Shown here piece by piece: positions 12,001-24,600 of a DNA stretch of 64,000 bases. Location of the stretch: assembly GCA_035582835.1 (NCBI GenBank), contig JAYKAV010002684.1, positions 127,258 to 191,257 on the forward strand, read 5' to 3'. Position numbers and translations under genes: made by a program. The notes under the pieces are model-generated. The model was not told the origin of the DNA, searched no databases, and was given only the letters and a program-made list of their open reading frames with translations. Position 1 is the stretch's first letter. Each line of letters begins with the position of its first letter. The DNA comes from Phoebastria nigripes (lineage: Eukaryota; Chordata; Aves; Procellariiformes; Diomedeidae).

Positions 12001-15000
12001 AGCATAACCTTCTGCCTAAACATGAGCTAGGAGTCTTCAGTTATTTCTACAGTCAGCGCTGCCTTTCTACCTTATTGGTAGAAATCAATTAGCTCCTTAC
12101 TAAGCTCACTGGATGAGAAAAGCTCCGCATTAAAGATTTGGGCCCTCATTACTTTGGTTTCCTGTACACGATAGCACAGCAGAACCCTTCCCGCTTATTT
12201 TACAGTGGATTTGTAGTGGTTTTTTCCTGTGTGTGTGTGTGTTCTCAAAGCATTTTGGAGCTCACAAATAAATGCTGCAAAGGTGCAAAGAATTTCAGTT
12301 CACTGAAGAGTGCAGGTATTTGGGGGTGTTAGTCCCTGATCTGGAGATTCTGGTCTGCTTTTTAATTGCAGAAAAGAAGCTACTTGGTATTTGTGTTCTT
12401 CCTGAGCATTGTTTTTTGAAGACAAATATCCTCTCGAGATGAAAGCTGCCTGGGCAGCTTTGTTTTCTGGAGTTTGCGTCTCTGCTTTAGGCCAAGGTAC
12501 AAGTGCTCTCTGGGGACACATCAGCAGTTTGCTGGAAGCCTGCGGACTGCACCACTCCATAAAACAGGGAAGCAATACTCATCCTATTTCTTCATTGATA
12601 AAATTGGGGTCTTTATAGCTCCTGCTCGCTGCGATCGGAGCCGGAGGAGAACTGAGTGCCAGGCTGGCACCTCCCGTGATCTTGGATAAACCTCTGTCAA
12701 AAGAGAGAAGGTTTGTGCCTTTCTGAATCCTCAAAGAGCGAAGTTAATGTGAGCTCCTCTTATTGTTGCTGCTCCTCGTTTGGTTTTGAATTGCTCGAAT
12801 GCCATATTTCCATGACTAAGTCCAAGGCTAATTAGAAAAGTCTCTTAAAAAATAATGCAAGCCTGGCAAGTTAAAATACTTCCAAGCTGTGGAGAGGTTA
12901 TATTGTTTGTTTCATGTACAATCTGAATTGGACTGGCAGGTAATAGTCCTGTTGGCTTTCCTCCCCTTCTAATCACAGTTTTTCCAAAGCAGGCTGTTAA
13001 CTCGAAACCCTCCAAACTCGAGCAGATGCACCCAAGAGAGCTGCTGCTGCCAAGCAGACGCAGAGGTGGAGGAGCCTCCCTTTGTCCCGCTGTGGCAGAT
13101 AAGTGGAATTCCAGACAGCTTAGGCTGCGTGCGTAATTTCAGCAGGGTCCTTGAAAACCCTGTGCCTGGCTGCTCTGCAGATGTTTGAGAACGTTTGTGA
13201 GATCCTTAAGGAAAATGAGCTTGGTAGGAGAGGGAATATCTTTTTATTTGAGGAGCTGATAGATTTTAAAAAACAGATAATCTGTTATGCACGTGAGACC
13301 TTTAGGTTAAGGATCTTATTTAAATCTTGTCATACAGCAGTAACGAGCTACTTTGGATTACGATTGGACTTGGTTTTTTACCCGAGGTCTCAGCTAGCAT
13401 AAATACTGTTCCCCTTATATAAAAGACAAGTATTTTTAGTGCTTTATGAAGACATTAAACCTGAAGCGTTAACAGAAACCACACATTTCTGCACCAAGCT
13501 TTTTACTTGGCTTCTCCGAGCATGGCAAAAAAGCTTACTGTCTGACTTCCAAACCCACTTGCACTGGGTTTTATTTGCTTTCCTTAAAGCAAAACTTCTC
13601 CTACAGTTTCAGGTGGGCTTCGGTGAGCTGGGTATTTAACCTGGTGTCTGGCAGGGGTGCTGGCAGGTACTTCTTGCCCTTTGAGGAGCAAGAATCCCTT
13701 GGGATGAGTTAAGAGCAGAGTCTGGGCATTCTCCGTGTTGCCATAGGGGTTGTCAGAGTACAGGAGAGGTTTGGGGTTACTGTTGTGAAGAGGTTGGGGG
13801 AACGGGGCAGGGAACCGGGGTGCCTGTGGCTGGAGGGCCCAGAAGAGTCCCTCGACTGTTGAGTTACCCTCAACTTTGGATTTGCTGGTCCTTCAGGAGC
13901 GNGAAGGAGGACAGGGCTGGAGGCGATCCCCTTGGGATGCATTCCTTTCCCNTGTCCCCATGGGGAACGGAGAGACTGGCAGCAAAGCAGTTCAGCTCCT
14001 CTGAATTGGAAGTGAATTATCTGGGAACGTGTGTTTGTGTTGTACATGCAAAAGGGATGTCTTTTCTGGTTCAGAGTAATTAGTTACCATGATATCAGCA
14101 GGACTCTAATTAGTCTAGACCAGAAGGATGTATGACTTGATGGGATCAATCTCTTGGTTTTGCACATGCCAAGTTTGATCAAAACTCTTTCACGTCTCGT
14201 CCAGCTACTGTTTGGGTGGGAAGGTGTGGGTAGGGAGGAAGGGTATTTATCTGAATCTCTGAATTTTGATACAAGATTTCTTAAACTTTACTGTTCCATT
14301 ATCTTCTGCCTAGCAAAACTTTGCTACGATGGCTTGGACACTAGCTTAATTTCTACTCTTGCCTCTCTGTGACTTGAATGTCAGGAAAGATGTATTTTTT
14401 TGAGAAGATCTTTGCAGCAGAGAACTTGAGAGACTTCTCAGCTATGCAGTGTAATGATGTCATGAAAACAATAGATGCCTTTATTACACCTACACCATTT
14501 TTCTATGGAGAAAGCTTCATTGTACCCTGGAATTTGTTAACATTTTGTGGACGTGGGAGTGTAAGGGAGAGCATGCCTTTTATTACCCAGCTAGAGAACA
14601 TGTTGGAAGGGAATTCTGTGATATTTGTGGTCAGAAAGGATGCTTTGCAAGCAGTGGTTCTCTTTTTGTTTCTGGTAAACAGTATCTTTTGCCTTAAAAG
14701 AAAGGCACCTAAAATTATGTATTGTAAAATAGCACATCCTTGCATAAAGGTGGAAATCTTCTGAAAGGTAAGCTGTTTTGCTCAGGCTATGAAAGGGATG
14801 ACAGTCCTGCCTGAAGGAGTTATCCTCAAGCCTCTTCCCAGTGAGCTTGCTGATGTGGAGTTCCTGGGGTATTTCTCTTTTTGGTGCTTGTATAAATAGC
14901 TAATTCTGGCTTAGTGATGTGGTTATAATTAAGTTTGTGGTGATTTCATTGGTGCCTGGAGACAGTCCTGAACTCCAGGCTCAAAAAACAAAAGATAAAT

Positions 15001-18000
15001 GCACTGATTTGTGTTTAACTCAACATGAGCGCCTTATTTCTCTAACATCGCAGGTATTGCCACGAAGCGGTCTGTTCTTGCAAACGAGAGCTTCCACCTT
15101 CAGCTGAAAGCTGAAATCCCCAACCGAGACTCTGGTTTAGACGCACGTCCCATGATGACGCAGAGCGAGGGAAGCCAAATGCTGAGTGACAACCCAGCTT
15201 GCAGAGGTTTCTTACCAGTTTGCCCCATGACGCTAGGTAGGCAATAAAATCATCCTGCTGTCGGGAGGGAGCTGCTGCTGTCGGAGACGCCAGCTCTCTG
15301 GGTTGATGGCATCCTGCCCTTTGGATACCTCAGCCCTGGGGTGTATGCAGCAGTATATAAATATAAAATAGAAAGGAAAATCATTCGAGACAACTCTTGA
15401 ATATGGATGGAAAGGGCAGCCAGTTCCAAAGGCTGCATGGCTGAGTTTGAGCTGCTCTGTAAAATCAAAACAGGAACTGAGCAGACTGTCCATGCCAGCC
15501 ACACTTAGTGAGGGCAAAAACAGGGTTTTTCTCAACCAGACAAAGCTTTTTCTATATTTTTTTTAATGTTCTGCTGGTACTTCTGGAATTAGTGAGCAGG
15601 GCTGTGATGGATTTTGAGCAAGGGGAAACCTGTCAATGGTAGGGCGGAATGATACCAAGAAGAGCATGAGCTCTTTTTCACTTTCTTTTTAGATTTATGT
15701 GACTGTAGCGTGACTCCATCAGGCGTAGGAAAGCATATTTATTTGGTCAGAAGAAAAGGAGATCATTTGGCTCTGGAGATAGGGAGCACTTTTTGAATTG
15801 GAAGACACAGGGATGAATTGATGGGACATGCACTGTGTGCTCATCCTCGGAAGTATTTTTCATCCTCTACAGGAAAAACAGGTATTGTCATTTGCCTGCA
15901 GCAAGAAATTTAGTTGTTCCTTCAGGACTTGCCATTGAGTGCTGATGGTATGAATATAATGATAGCTTCTAGACCAGAGATCCCAATTTATAAATCTCCC
16001 TGAGGGCCCTCTATCATTACAGGAGCAAGTTTTAAAAAAAAAAAAAAAAGGAATCGCAGGTTTTTTCTTGTCCAGTACCAGGAAATAGTTTCCGTTCAGC
16101 TGGTGGCGATTGCAGCATGGATCAGCTCTTTGCTGACGCAGCTCTGTGGATCTCGCTGTTGACAGGAGCCAGTCCCAGTCCTCCCCTTTCCCCTGCTACA
16201 ACAGCTTATTTCTGTTTTATTTCCCTGAACGGCGAGGTCAGGCGAGTGCTATCACCCGTGCAAGGGAAGAAGTTGTGAACTACGTGGCTTCAGCTGCCTC
16301 CCATGCCTCGAAGAGGACCAAGCTGGGGCAGGAGGTNGAGCCCTGCGTGGGGAGCTGAGGTTTTTCCCTGCAGGTAACCAAAGCGAGCTCCAGTTAGTTC
16401 AAACCCTGCCCTGTCTGGTCAGGGTCATCCCCAGAGCAGTTAATCTGTTAAATGGGGCATTCCCCAAGGTGAAGCCCTTTCCTTAACGAAGGGTGAGTGC
16501 CCCACGGGGGGAACGATCCTGTCCCTTGGAGCTGCCGAGTGGCTCGGAGCTGGAAGGGTGGTGCTGCCCAGACACCAGGTATTTCATCCCTGTGATGATA
16601 CAGCTCATTAACCCGTTGGGAATCTTGCTGAATGACTATGAACGACTGCTTTTGCAATAACCAGGCGTATTATTTATAATAAGGTTGTTTGGTGGCAGCC
16701 CATCATGGGGTGAGATCACGGCGATGCATCCCTGAAACTGGAGCGTGGTGGAAAGCTTCGGCTCTGCATGGACTCTTGGACTGCTGTGCTAAAATCTGTG
16801 GTATTTGGACTTTGAGCATAAAGCATCTCTTGTCTTTTGATCCCTTTCTGCCTTTTCCAGGGAGAAATGCAGGCAGTGGAGATGCAGTTTAATATATGCA
16901 TCCGTCAGAGAGGCAAGGTGAAGAAAAAAAAAAAAGGCTTGTGCTGCGAGCAGGAGGCAGAGGTCTGGAGCTGCAGCCTTGAACTCCTCAGAAGAAAAAG
17001 GGCAGGCTGTTGCAGACAGTATGTGTCTGGTTCAGCAGTGACGTTACCGGTGGCTGTCTGCGTGCCACGGTCCTTCACCGCTGCCCAGAGAGTGACAGCA
17101 CGATGGCACGCAGAGAAATGCGGCACTGGCAAAGGACATGGGAAGCGCTGATTGACCTTGTGCTTGGTGGAGAGGGAGAGGGAAGCATGAGCAGTGCTGG
17201 TGAGCTGCTCAAGGGTTGGGAAATTCCGGGGCACAGCAGACTGGATAAATNCCAGCAACTGAAATCAGTGAATTTAACCATGGCATGTCGGATAGATGGC
17301 TATCCGACACATAGATCCATTTTAAAACTAAATATTTTTAAAATAAATTTCAAGCTGGTGTTGCTTTTGTACTTTACAGTTATTTTCCGAAACAGAGGGC
17401 TTTTTCTCATTGTTGGGTAACACTGTAGGCTTGTTTGTTTTGAGTAAATATAACCTTGCTGTTGAAATTGGTATTAGCTTTAGTTATAAGGTTAACTTTG
17501 GTTATAACTAGAGGATCGCTGTATGCGTTTGAAGCAGGTGTATCATTTTAATAGGTGCCTATTCAATCTTAATACTGCTTTTTATTTTTAAAAAGGTGAA
17601 ATGACATTTGAATAGGTGTGATTTTTGGCAAATTGTGTTTGGGTGGAAATGAAATTCAACCAAGATGTTTTTCTTGCACAGTCAACCACATTCTGCACTG
17701 CCTGGATGGGAACACTCGTCCAAACACGTCTTGTAGTTAAGAGATATATTAAACCAAAGTAAGTATTGTAGTTGGACTGACTTTCNTCCAAGAACCACAA
17801 CATCTTTCAAAATTTTAGAGATATGAGGCCTTGTTCTTTCACCTTGTTTCAAGCCAGAGAAATATTGAAAGCAAAAATGGAGCTTTCCTGTGTTTTGGGA
17901 TGGTTGAGACACCCAGGAAGGGGTTTCCCTGCAGAAGCTGGGTGCTCCAGGCCAGCTCCTGGTCGATGACTCCCAGCACTGCAGTCCTCTGCCCTTTAGT

Positions 18001-21000
18001 TGAAAACATTTTCAGCAAAAAAAAAAAATANATTTTAAGGAAGAAATGCATCTCGCATGAAAGAAAATAACCTGGAGTTTTTAATCAGCCCTTTGCCCTT
18101 GACCAAGGAACAAACCTCTCTTGTGCTGCAGGCTTCATCTGCGGGCATGTATCTCTTGCTTTAGCAGTGTGTCAGTCCCCCAGCTCCGAAATGGCGCTGG
18201 TAGCACTTAGACCTTACCCTGCACGTGGCGGTGAGGAGCTGGGGAAGTAACAAGGACAGGCCAGGTCCTGCTGCTGAGCTACCAGAGTCTTCCTGCAGCT
18301 TCTGCCATGGTCTGTGCGAGACGTCCCAGGCTGGCGGGCGTTGTGTGCAATGCACGAGAGGTACGGCATTAAGGTATGTAAATAATGAGACCCATTTCGT
18401 TAGCTTCACCGGTGTTTATTCCTCATCGGGCTGGGCCAGGAGCAGCTGCCGGCGGAATGGCTTCATCCATGGGGTAGGAAGGGGCCAGAAAGTGCCAGAG
18501 CATGCAGAGCTTGCCGAGCAGGTCCGGCGCTTCTGAGCCTCNGGGCTGGAACGTGGACAGGCTGAGCAGCGAGTTAGTCATCGCGGTCAACCAGGTTGCG
18601 GCTGTTTGTATGTAAACCTTTCCCCAGCGAGGAGTCCCAAACAAAGAGCTTCAGCACCCAAGTCTCCTTATTTACCTATCTTAATCCTGTACCTCTTGTT
18701 CTTCTCTCACGAGCAGCGCCTTGGTCACTTGCTTACGCGGAGAGACGAACAGAAGCAAAGTTGTTCGTGTGCACATGTGCTCGACTTGGCAGTTAGCCAT
18801 GCGGAGTAAGGAAATGAAAACCCCGCAGCCGCGGACACAGTGAGGTTTTGTCAGCTTTCAGGGGTGTGCAGGTTCTTGAATCGCTTCCTTCCTCTTACGG
18901 GCTTTTCTCATTAAACTTGGTGTTATTTATAAGTATTTTTAAACCTCTTGAGTTAGAGAGGCCAGGCCAGAGTTTGCACTCATTTACGAGAGGCTGTGTA
19001 AAGTCAGGGTGGGGAACCCTGCTCTGCAAATGTTCGTTACTTAAACAGGGCTGGGGCTTGTGGCCTTGCGCTCAGCCCCCTCTTTGGTCGCGGGCTCCTT
19101 TGCGAGTCCTAGCAGTCTCGACTCCTTTTACTGGAGATGCCCCATCCCGCTGCATGCACACAAGGAAGCTGGTGATGGTTTTGCACATTGAGGGAGCACG
19201 GGCTGTGCCCGTACCATGGTCCAGCACTTGCTGCTGTAGCACTGGTAGAGCTGTTGTCTTAACTTCCATGCTTGTCCTTACCAGCTCGCTGCTATAAAAT
19301 ATCCATCCTCTTGCTTTAATTACCTTTTTCTTTTCTGCTTCTTCCCTCTCTCTCCTGGAATATCATCTTAGTCCTCGTCTGCCAAGCAAGCCCTCTTATT
19401 CCTGCCTCTTTCTCCACCATGGTCTGGCTCCTGCTTGGCTGTCTCAGGAGCTCGTCTCCTTCTGCTCAGTGCCGGCACAGGAGGGCAGGAGGTGGAGGTA
19501 AAGCACGGATAAATTAGTGACTGAGTTAGCAGAGAAGGGAACAGAGCAGCAGAGTATTTGCTGGTGTTTGTAGCACAGCTCTCTAAAGTCTTGGAGCCTT
19601 TGAGATGTTTTACATGTGGTTTTGGGTTAGTAGAAGAGATTGATATTGGGCTTTANCCATCTTGAGCTAACAAGTCACCATACAAGAATATATGTGAGGT
19701 TTTTTTCCATGAGCTGTGATAGTTCATACCATTTCACTTGCTGCTTTTGCTCTGGGCATGGGGAACTCTGCAAAATCCAGGACAGTGGGGTTTGTGCAGG
19801 GTAATCCAGGCAAGGTGGATGGTGTGGGCAGGGGTCCAGGCACACCTGAGCTGACCAGGACAGAGGCAAGGCCATTGCCAGGCCAGAGCAAGTCTTGGAA
19901 GCGGTTTGACTGGATGTTTGCANCACAATTTTAAATTGGGAAGCTCGGGCAGAGCAGACTTGCCCCTGCACCCGAGGCATGCAGTGCTGTGAGCTGACCA
20001 CACGCTAAATGTTTGTGAGTCCCAGTCGTCGTGCAGGCAGGCACACAGCGAGCAGCTGGGTGGTCAAGCTGGTTTTGAAAAAATCTTGTAACAGCATTTG
20101 TGGCAGTTGAGTATGCTTTTGTTTAAAAAGAGAAAAAAAAAAAATCCCACTTGCTCGCTTGCTTATGCATCTTGCGTAGTGCCCAATTCCTCTCTTTTTT
20201 TAAAATGTGTCAGGAATTTTGCTTTCTAAATTCCTAGCAAGTTGTATTTACTGGGTGTGAGAGCTCTGGGCCTAGAGGGAGAGGCAAGGCACTGTTGGGA
20301 ACCGTGAAAACCCCGAATGCAAACAACATTTTTGTTAATAAGCTGCCTAGACATGAAAGGGTGATGAAGCTTTTTGTAGAGAAGTGCAGAGGAGAAGAGA
20401 AGGGCTTCTAGGATGACCTGGAGAGTAGAGGACCTGCTGTGCCAGCTTGTTTGTCCCAGCAAAACGAAGCTCGAATGGGAAAATCTTGCTTAAGTGGGGG
20501 AAAAAGGGCAGTTCTGCACAAGCTCGGATGGGCATAGACTGGTGTGAGTCAGGTTAGCCCAGAAATTAGGGAAAAAAAGCTCTGAACCAACAGAGAGAAG
20601 TAATCAGAGCAAAGACCTGTGTAATTCGGAAGAGGGTAAAATATTGTATAGCATCTGCAGGAGTGAGAAGTGGAATCAGAGGTGCAAGAAGCCCCTTCCA
20701 AGCCTCACTCCATATGGCTCAGGAAGGCTCTTTAGAGGATATAAATGGGGGCAGGTATAGCAGAGCTGGTAAAAGTGAACCTGCAGAGATTTAAAGAAGA
20801 TGAGCCCATATGAGCCTCTAGGTTATAGTGAAGGTGACTGGCTCCGAGTGTAAGCTGAAGGTACGTGATGGCTGGCCAAGAAGAAAAGTGCGTGGGATTT
20901 AACCTGTAAGCCGGTCATCGGTTCAGAGGAAGAGCTAAGGAAGAGGAAACGGGTGGCCGCATCGCCCAGCTTTTAGTTCTGCAGAATAATTGCAATCCAG

Positions 21001-21509
21001 GACTCAGGTTGAGCCTTCGCGGCTGTGCTCGGGGTGTCCCGGGATCAGACGGGGGATGTGGGATCGGTGATTGCCAGCTGTTAGGGGCAGCGTGTTCTCT
21101 GAAGCGGGGCCATGGGTGAGCATTTTCTGCCTCGAGCAGCTGGGGGAAGCAGATCTGGGTTTGAAACTTGTGCGCACAGTTGAATAGTGAGTTGATTTGT
21201 GTAAACACGTGGTTCTGTGGACCTGGCCGTTCTCTGTTAGCAATCTGGAGACGACCTGCTCTTGGGCTGTAATACTGTTTTATCTTTGCCTGGTTGACCA
21301 CTCGTGGCGGCTTATGAGGCTGGAAAACTGGATTCAAAAGTTTGAATTTAAGAGACAGGCTGCTGTCCTGTTTGCAAATGGAAATCGTCCAACTTTCAGC
21401 CCTCGGTTACTGCTGGGCTGGTGGAGCTGTGCTACAGTGAATCATCTGGAGTGTGCGGTTGGCGGTGGATGGTGCTGATTTCTGTCCTTCCCCTTTTTTC
21501 TCTTTTTAG
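9081..21509 (+). other. KLHL18: presumed KLHL18 intron 1
   Basis: About 12.4 kb with no supported coding exon on either strand. Contents noted: a (GT)n tract at about 12229-12242, an A-run at about 16034-16049, an imperfect inverted repeat at 18357-18390 / 18663-18696 (listed separately), and scattered single Ns. It is called intron because the next KLHL18 exon opens at 21510 mid-protein. The extent on the left is inferred. Confidence 0.6.
18357..18696. repeat. imperfect inverted repeat enclosing a short minus-strand ORF and AATAAA
   Basis: The arms 18357-18390 and 18663-18696 are reverse complements at 29 of 34 positions by eye. Between them, the minus strand carries an open frame from about 18644 ending at a TGA at about 18423, followed within a few bases by AATAAA (complement of 18415-18420). 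The layout could be a short terminal-inverted-repeat element, a hairpin locus or a small retrocopy. No protein family was recognised. Confidence 0.45.
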
Positions 21510-21640
21510 GTAGGGGACCACAAATTCAGCGCTCACCGGATCGTGCTGGCAGCTTCTATCCCNTACTTCCATGCCATGTTCACCAATGACATGATGGAGT
21601 GCAAGCAGGATGAGATTGTCATGCAGGGGATGGATCCCAG
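21510..21640 (+). CDS. KLHL18: KLHL18 exon, BTB domain core
   Basis: 131 nt between TTTTTAG and GTAACG. Encodes [20 protein letters not shown] and the [18 protein letters not shown] stretch of the BTB fold. The upstream exon carrying the start codon was not found. Confidence 0.97.
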
Positions 21641-24600
21641 GTAACGTCCCAAGGCACGCGAGCGAGTGCTCTGCGGGCCTCGGTGTTGTGCGTGCAATGC
21701 TTGAAAGCCTACCCTCTGTGTGAATGGCACTAGAAAAGGTTTTTCTGTTAGTAGGGTCCCATGCTAGGTTAATTGTTAATAAATTCTGCCCTTTCTCCCC
21801 CTTGTTTAGTGCACTTGAGGCTCTGATCAACTTTGCCTACAATGGTCACCTGGCAATAGATCAGCAGAACGTCCAGTCTCTGCTGATGGGGGCGAGTTTC
21901 CTTCAGCTGCAGAACATCAAAGACGCTTGCTGCACTTTCCTCAGAGAGAGGTAAGGGGTTGTCTTTTGGCTGTGCTTACTGCTCCCCAACAGCAGCAAGG
22001 TTTTTGTCATCTGTGTCTGGCTTGGGAGGAAGTGGGATGTCTCCTGCCAGCGTGATAAGGAGGTCTGCGTCTCCCAAGACTCACCGTTCTCATTGCCTAT
22101 AAAATAACTTCTGGCTTATGAGATGCTACAGCTGGNACACGATATAAGGCCTTGACCAGCCATGGGAATTAATACCCAGAGCAAAACTGAGTGAACATTT
22201 CCCTTTTTAAGAGTTAGTTAGCTGGTTACCCATCACAGTGGTGCGTGACTGTCTCTACCGCTAACGAACCCATCCTCGCAGTAATTACCTTTTCTGCTGT
22301 TGCGTGTGTAAGAGGGGAGGAACAAAGGGTCTCGGCCAAGGAGCTGGACAGGAAGCTGTGGCAGAGCCTTAAATTTGTCCCGGGTTTTTTCAATTCCCTC
22401 GCTGGTGTTTGGCTGCAAGACTGTTCCAGCAGCATGATCTGGAAATGGAAAAGCTGGGCTGTTCTTTGGAAACGTACCACACACATCTTCAGATCGTGCC
22501 AGGGAGTCTTGCGTGTTTAATTCCCCCTCCCTTCCCCAGCTTGATTTCTCTGCAGCTGTTCAGTGTATTCTGTGGCATGATATTAAACATACCTACCAAA
22601 TACATGGAACATCTCAGCCAGCTATTTTTCTTTACTTCTAAATAGAGGTATCCTAAAACCATGGGTTGGGGAGAAAAAATGTTTAAGACGTCTCAATTTT
22701 CAGTCCCGTCTGCATCCTGACTTTCTGCAGTTTGTTTAAAATTAAGTTACGTAAGATTACAGAGTATTCATTTTTTTTGCAAAAACGTTTTATCTGAGGT
22801 ACCGGATATGACACCAAGCTGGAAAAAGACAGGTTGCATTGATTTTTTTTTTTTGAGTCCCTACTAGCTTTAGGTGGTTGTATCTATATCTAGATAAAGC
22901 GCAGTGATTTTGTTTCTCAGATTTAGCTGCTACAGTTCTCCCAAATCTACCAGGAGCAACTGGGTGTCCTAAATTAAATCCTGTCACTTTTGATTAATAA
23001 GAAGAAAATTGGTGGACTCTGACCATCCTGAAGAGCTGGAACATGCGCGCTGAGCTCTCATTCTTAAATGGAATTAAGATTTGGGATATTTTTAGGCCCC
23101 TGTGCACAGACAGGTCCATAGCGCTGTAACCAAGCCCTGTGTGAGCCCTGAGAGCCATCCTCACGTGAAAGTCCCCCCCCCATCAGCGCTATGTATTTGC
23201 TCTGAGCACAGTACAGGGCAATNACTGAGGGTGCTTTCCCCAAAGTGGACACAAGCAATGTCACATCCTCCCATGCATCTGGACACTGCTGTCAACAGCT
23301 GAGCCTGGCTTTTGCAGACTGTTAGACACTGAAACCATCAGAGCCTAAGGTATTCTCTCCATATAGGTAGTATTTAGTTTAGTATCTGATGATTAGCACC
23401 ACAAAACAACACAACTATTGGCTCTTGTTGAATGGTGACGTGCCTNTACTGGGCAGGGCTTCTTGTTTTGACAGGAGTGTCCAGGACACATACCTGTTTC
23501 TGTAGAGCACATGACTGTAATGAATATCATCTTCTCCAGCTTCTTCATGCCACTGAGCAGCTTTATGCAGTGGCTGTTTGGCTGTGTGGAGAGAGGCTCN
23601 GATCTGCAGCGCTACTTCTCACTGTCTAACCTCCAGTTGCAAAAGCATCTTTGGTGATAAAGCCTCCTTAATCTCAGGAAATGGCTTTATGAAGCTGTAA
23701 CAGATGCTGTTCTGTAGTACTTAGAAAAGATGTAAGATGAAAAACAGAGACTGATGGTTGGTATTTGCGCAATGTGCTTGAATCCAGCTTTGTCCAATAC
23801 TGGAGGTTTTTTAAAAAAAAAAAAAAAAAAAAAAGGGGGTGCTAGATGCACAGCCCAGGCACCCCGAGATGTGGGAGGGAGCAATTGCTGTGCAGAGCCT
23901 CACGCTTCCCCTCCACTGACAACCTGCAGCCTTCACCCAGAGCCAGCGGAGTCTGTCCAGTGGCTCCTTGGCTGGTCTCAGGAGAGATTTTTAAGTTGTG
24001 GTTTCCATCCTCTGGCCCTGCTGTGGATTCACCTTCAGATCTCTGTGTAGATACATTCATCAGTGAGCTGGAACCTGCCATTGTTGAGGAGGACACAGCT
24101 GTGGCTTTCACTGCATCACGTATCCTCTGAAGCTTGCGTTGCTTCACTGAACCTGTTTGTAATTCTTTCTATCCTTCCATTAAACTGACGTTACTTTTGC
24201 TCTCCTTTCCCCCCCTTTCCCAGGCTTCACCCTAAGAACTGTCTGGGAGTGCGGCAGTTTGCAGAGACNATGATGTGTGCGGTGCTCTACGACGCTGCCA
24301 ACAGCTTCATTCATCAGCACTTCGTGGAGGTATCCATGTCTGAAGAGTTCCTGGCACTGCCTTTTGAAGATGTCCTGGAGCTCGTTTCTAGGGATGAGCT
24401 CAACGTGAAGTCTGAAGAGCAGGTGTGTACCTGGTGTAGGTCTCGGCAGAGGTAGTTTCTCCTTTGGAGGGTTTTTGGTTGCTTGGGAGTGGAATGGGAT
24501 ATGACCCTATTCCTGGTCTGAATGAAGATGTCCTGGCACAGTGGGGACACTAAGAGGTACTAGACAGAGCGATGATGACTCCCTGAGCCTTACTTCTTGT

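Noticed and set aside
13169..13222. Exon-like segment with acceptor TCTGCAG and donor GGTAGGAG in KLHL18 intron 1
   Set aside because: The peptide MFENVCEILKENELG does not match the missing KLHL18 N-terminus and has no other support.
14378..14764. 128-codon ORF starting MSGKMYFFEKIFAAENLRDF in KLHL18 intron 1
   Set aside because: No similarity recognised, AT-rich intron sequence, no splice or promoter context.
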